The position numbers and the translations under genes are program-made. The notes beneath the pieces were generated by a model, which did no database searches, was not told where the DNA came from, and saw only the letters and a list, made by a program, of their open reading frames with translations. Source: Lachnospiraceae bacterium (GTDB lineage: Bacteria; Bacillota; Clostridia; Lachnospirales; Lachnospiraceae). Taken from it: a stretch of 64,000 nucleotides of DNA. This document shows positions 62,422-64,000 of the stretch, in pieces. Numbering within the stretch: position 1 is the first letter of the stretch; each line of letters starts with the position of its first letter. The stretch lies in contig JAAZZQ010000089.1 in assembly GCA_014239155.1 (NCBI GenBank), positions 1 to 64,000 of the forward strand, given 5' to 3'.

Positions 62422-62937
62422 ATGAAGAGAAATATTATACTATTTTTAGTAATGTTATGTGGATTTGTTCTTCAGACAACACTGTTTCAGACGCTGAGTT
62501 TTGGCGGGATATCTCCGAATATACTAATTATTATTACAGTGTCCTATGCATTTATGTATGGCGGGAAATGTGGTATGGTGGTTGGCTTTCTGTGTGGATT
62601 GCTAATGGATATTTTTTATGGAAATGTTCTTGGCTTTTATGCCTTGGTCTATTTGTACATAGGAGCTGCAAATGGCGTATTTCACAGTATTTTTTATCAG
62701 GATGATATCAAATTACCGCTAGTGCTAATTCTTGTGAGTGATTTTGTCTATACATTTATTTGCTATGTGTTGTTGTATCTTTTGCGGAGACGGTTTGATA
62801 TTTTATATTATTTGAAATATATTATGATTCCAGAGGTTGTGTATACTATTTTTGTTACAGTGTTTATATATCCGATGATATTGTTTTTAAACAGAACAAT
62901 AGATGATGTCGAAAGAGGTGAAAATAAGGTTGTTTAG
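62422..62937 (+). CDS. mreD: Rod-shape protein MreD
   Basis: 171 residues, four bases after mreC. Five to six hydrophobic helices, starting NIILFLVMLCGFVLQTTLFQ, with GFLCGLLMDIFYGNVLGFYA. Integral membrane partner of MreC. Its end overlaps the start of the PBP2 gene. Confidence 0.93.
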   Translation: MKRNIILFLVMLCGFVLQTTLFQTLSFGGISPNILIIITVSYAFMYGGKCGMVVGFLCGLLMDIFYGNVLGFYALVYLYIGAANGVFHSIFYQDDIKLPLVLILVSDFVYTFICYVLLYLLRRRFDILYYLKYIMIPEVVYTIFVTVFIYPMILFLNRTIDDVERGENKVV

Positions 62938-64000
62938 AAGGATTGGTGAAAGTCTGTATAATCTGCTGACATCTAGACTGTTATTGCTGTTTATTGTGTT
63001 TGTGGGAATGGCAGCGATCTTGATTTACAGGCTGTTTGACCTGCAAATTGTAAATGGTGAATCCTATTTGAACAATTTTCGACTGATGGTACAGAAGGAA
63101 AAGGTCATAGAGGGAACACGTGGGAATATTTATGACAGAAATGGCAATCTGCTCGCCTACAATGAACTTGCGTATTCAGTTACGATAGAGGATGTCTATG
63201 AATCAAATGAAAAGCTTAATTTGACGCTTTACAAGCTGATTCATATGATTGAAGAAAACGGCGATAACATCATCAGCGATTTTAATATTATATTAAATGA
63301 CAATGGGGATTATGAATTTACTGTTGAGGGGACTCGACTGCTTCGCTTTAAAGCAGATGTCTATGGATGCCCTAAAATAGATGGACCTGATTTTAAATAT
63401 TATATGAAAAATGCTTCTGCACAGGAAATTATAGATTATCTTGTCAATCGGTTTAAAATTGGAGCTTATCATGAGAATGAGAGCGGTAAGAGAGAGTTTG
63501 TGCCAGCAGAAGGATATAGTAAAAAAGAAGTCTTACAGATTGCAACACTTCGATATCAGATGAACCTGTACAGTTATCAGAAATATATTCCGACAACTGT
63601 CGCGACAGATGTCTCACTAAAGACAGTGGCTGTTATTATGGAAAATGCGGTGCAATTAGAGGGTGTTGCGATAGAGGAAGATATGATACGAAAGTATAAT
63701 TACCCATTTTATTTTTCACATATTCTTGGATATACTGGTAAGATTTCTTCTGAGGAACTTGCAACGCTCTCACAGCAGGATAATAGCTATACGATGAATG
63801 ACACCGTTGGAAAGGGCGGTATTGAGCAGGTAATGGAACTCAAACTTCAGGGAAAGAAGGGTTCTGAAACGATTTATGTCGATAATATGGGAAAGGTTGT
63901 CAATACAACAGACCATGTTGAGGCGCAAGCAGGGAATGATGTCTATCTGACATTAGACAAAGATTTGCAAGTTGCGATTTACAATATTTTGGAAGAAAAA
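62906..64000 (+). CDS. Penicillin-binding protein 2 (elongation type), C-terminus beyond window
   Basis: Open from 62906 to the window end, 365 codons. Overlaps mreD by 32 bases; starts at GTG 62918 or TTG 62930 are alternatives. Membrane helix LLLLFIVFVGMAAILIYRLF, then the PBP dimerisation module with the hallmark GTRGNIYDRNGNLLAYN, and HILGYTGKISSEEL, NDTVGKGGIEQVMELKLQGK. The transpeptidase motifs SxxK/SxN/KTG lie outside the window. It forms the elongasome with MreB-D. Confidence 0.93.
   Translation, partial: MSKEVKIRLFRRIGESLYNLLTSRLLLLFIVFVGMAAILIYRLFDLQIVNGESYLNNFRLMVQKEKVIEGTRGNIYDRNGNLLAYNELAYSVTIEDVYESNEKLNLTLYKLIHMIEENGDNIISDFNIILNDNGDYEFTVEGTRLLRFKADVYGCPKIDGPDFKYYMKNASAQEIIDYLVNRFKIGAYHENESGKREFVPAEGYSKKEVLQIATLRYQMNLYSYQKYIPTTVATDVSLKTVAVIMENAVQLEGVAIEEDMIRKYNYPFYFSHILGYTGKISSEELATLSQQDNSYTMNDTVGKGGIEQVMELKLQGKKGSETIYVDNMGKVVNTTDHVEAQAGNDVYLTLDKDLQVAIYNILEEK

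Noticed and set aside
1-64000. CRISPR array, rRNA operon, prophage or complete defence system
   Set aside because: No regularly spaced repeats, no rRNA-like segments, no capsid, terminase or nuclease-helicase clusters were seen; pcrA, mutSL and radC are core repair genes here.

Overview
The window reads as the chromosome of a low-GC, Gram-positive, gut- or rumen-type Clostridia (most likely Lachnospiraceae). The basis is A/T-rich codon use, AGGAGG-type ribosome sites with some TTG/GTG starts, TTGACA-N17-TATAAT promoters, a lysine riboswitch on dapA, and family markers (DUF1836, YerC, Uma2 relic, EFR1, CBM36-xylanase, YesMN/LplABC carbohydrate modules). The species is not identifiable from the sequence alone.

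Layout. (1) 1-8.3 kb, accessory: a window-edge DDE transposase, then a row of small genes resembling polymorphic-toxin immunity proteins (SUKH/SMI1-like, DUF1963-like, TPR and unrecognised ones) with no toxin in view, and a nucleotidyltransferase. (2) 8.4-23.6 kb, a xylan-use locus: secreted GH11 xylanase with a CBM36 module, a chemoreceptor with a large insert in its sensor region, a YesM/YesN-type two-component pair, a lipoprotein binding protein, two LplB/LplC-type permeases, a second binding protein without a lipobox, a decayed GH3 fragment and an intracellular GH8 exo-oligoxylanase. Together these suggest sensing xylan fragments, cutting them outside, importing the oligomers and trimming them inside; the import ATPase is not in the window. 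(3) 23.7-26.7 kb, a scar region: tRNA-Thr, Uma2 pseudogene, Rrf2 regulator divergent from a flavodoxin-ferredoxin with an operator lying on a perfect promoter, a frameshifted Cys-rich mini-gene and a group II intron 3'-end relic. (4) 26.7-45 kb, mostly core genes: class A PBP, YigZ, SpoIID-like/PG-binding protein, TypA, tandem-OB protein, corrinoid adenosyltransferase-like protein, lysine riboswitch-dapA-dapB-hisA, cold-shock protein, degenerate M23 protein, YerC, DUF1836, L,D-transpeptidase, an orphan binding protein. (5) 45-64 kb, DNA repair and cell shape: pcrA, rlmD, a mobile-element scar with a truncated IS110 transposase, mutS-mutL-ecsC-miaA-ynbB-like-radC-mreB-mreC-mreD-PBP2 (the last cut by the window end).

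The most striking non-coding observations are: a lysine riboswitch whose conserved 5' and 3' parts are separated by a 152-bp element with 12-bp perfect inverted ends, related to other intergenic elements here (22.2 kb, 35.2 kb); and a ~200-bp dispersed repeat with an IS200/IS605-type hairpin (8.4 kb and 32.2 kb). No complete new defence system, CRISPR array, rRNA or prophage was seen.
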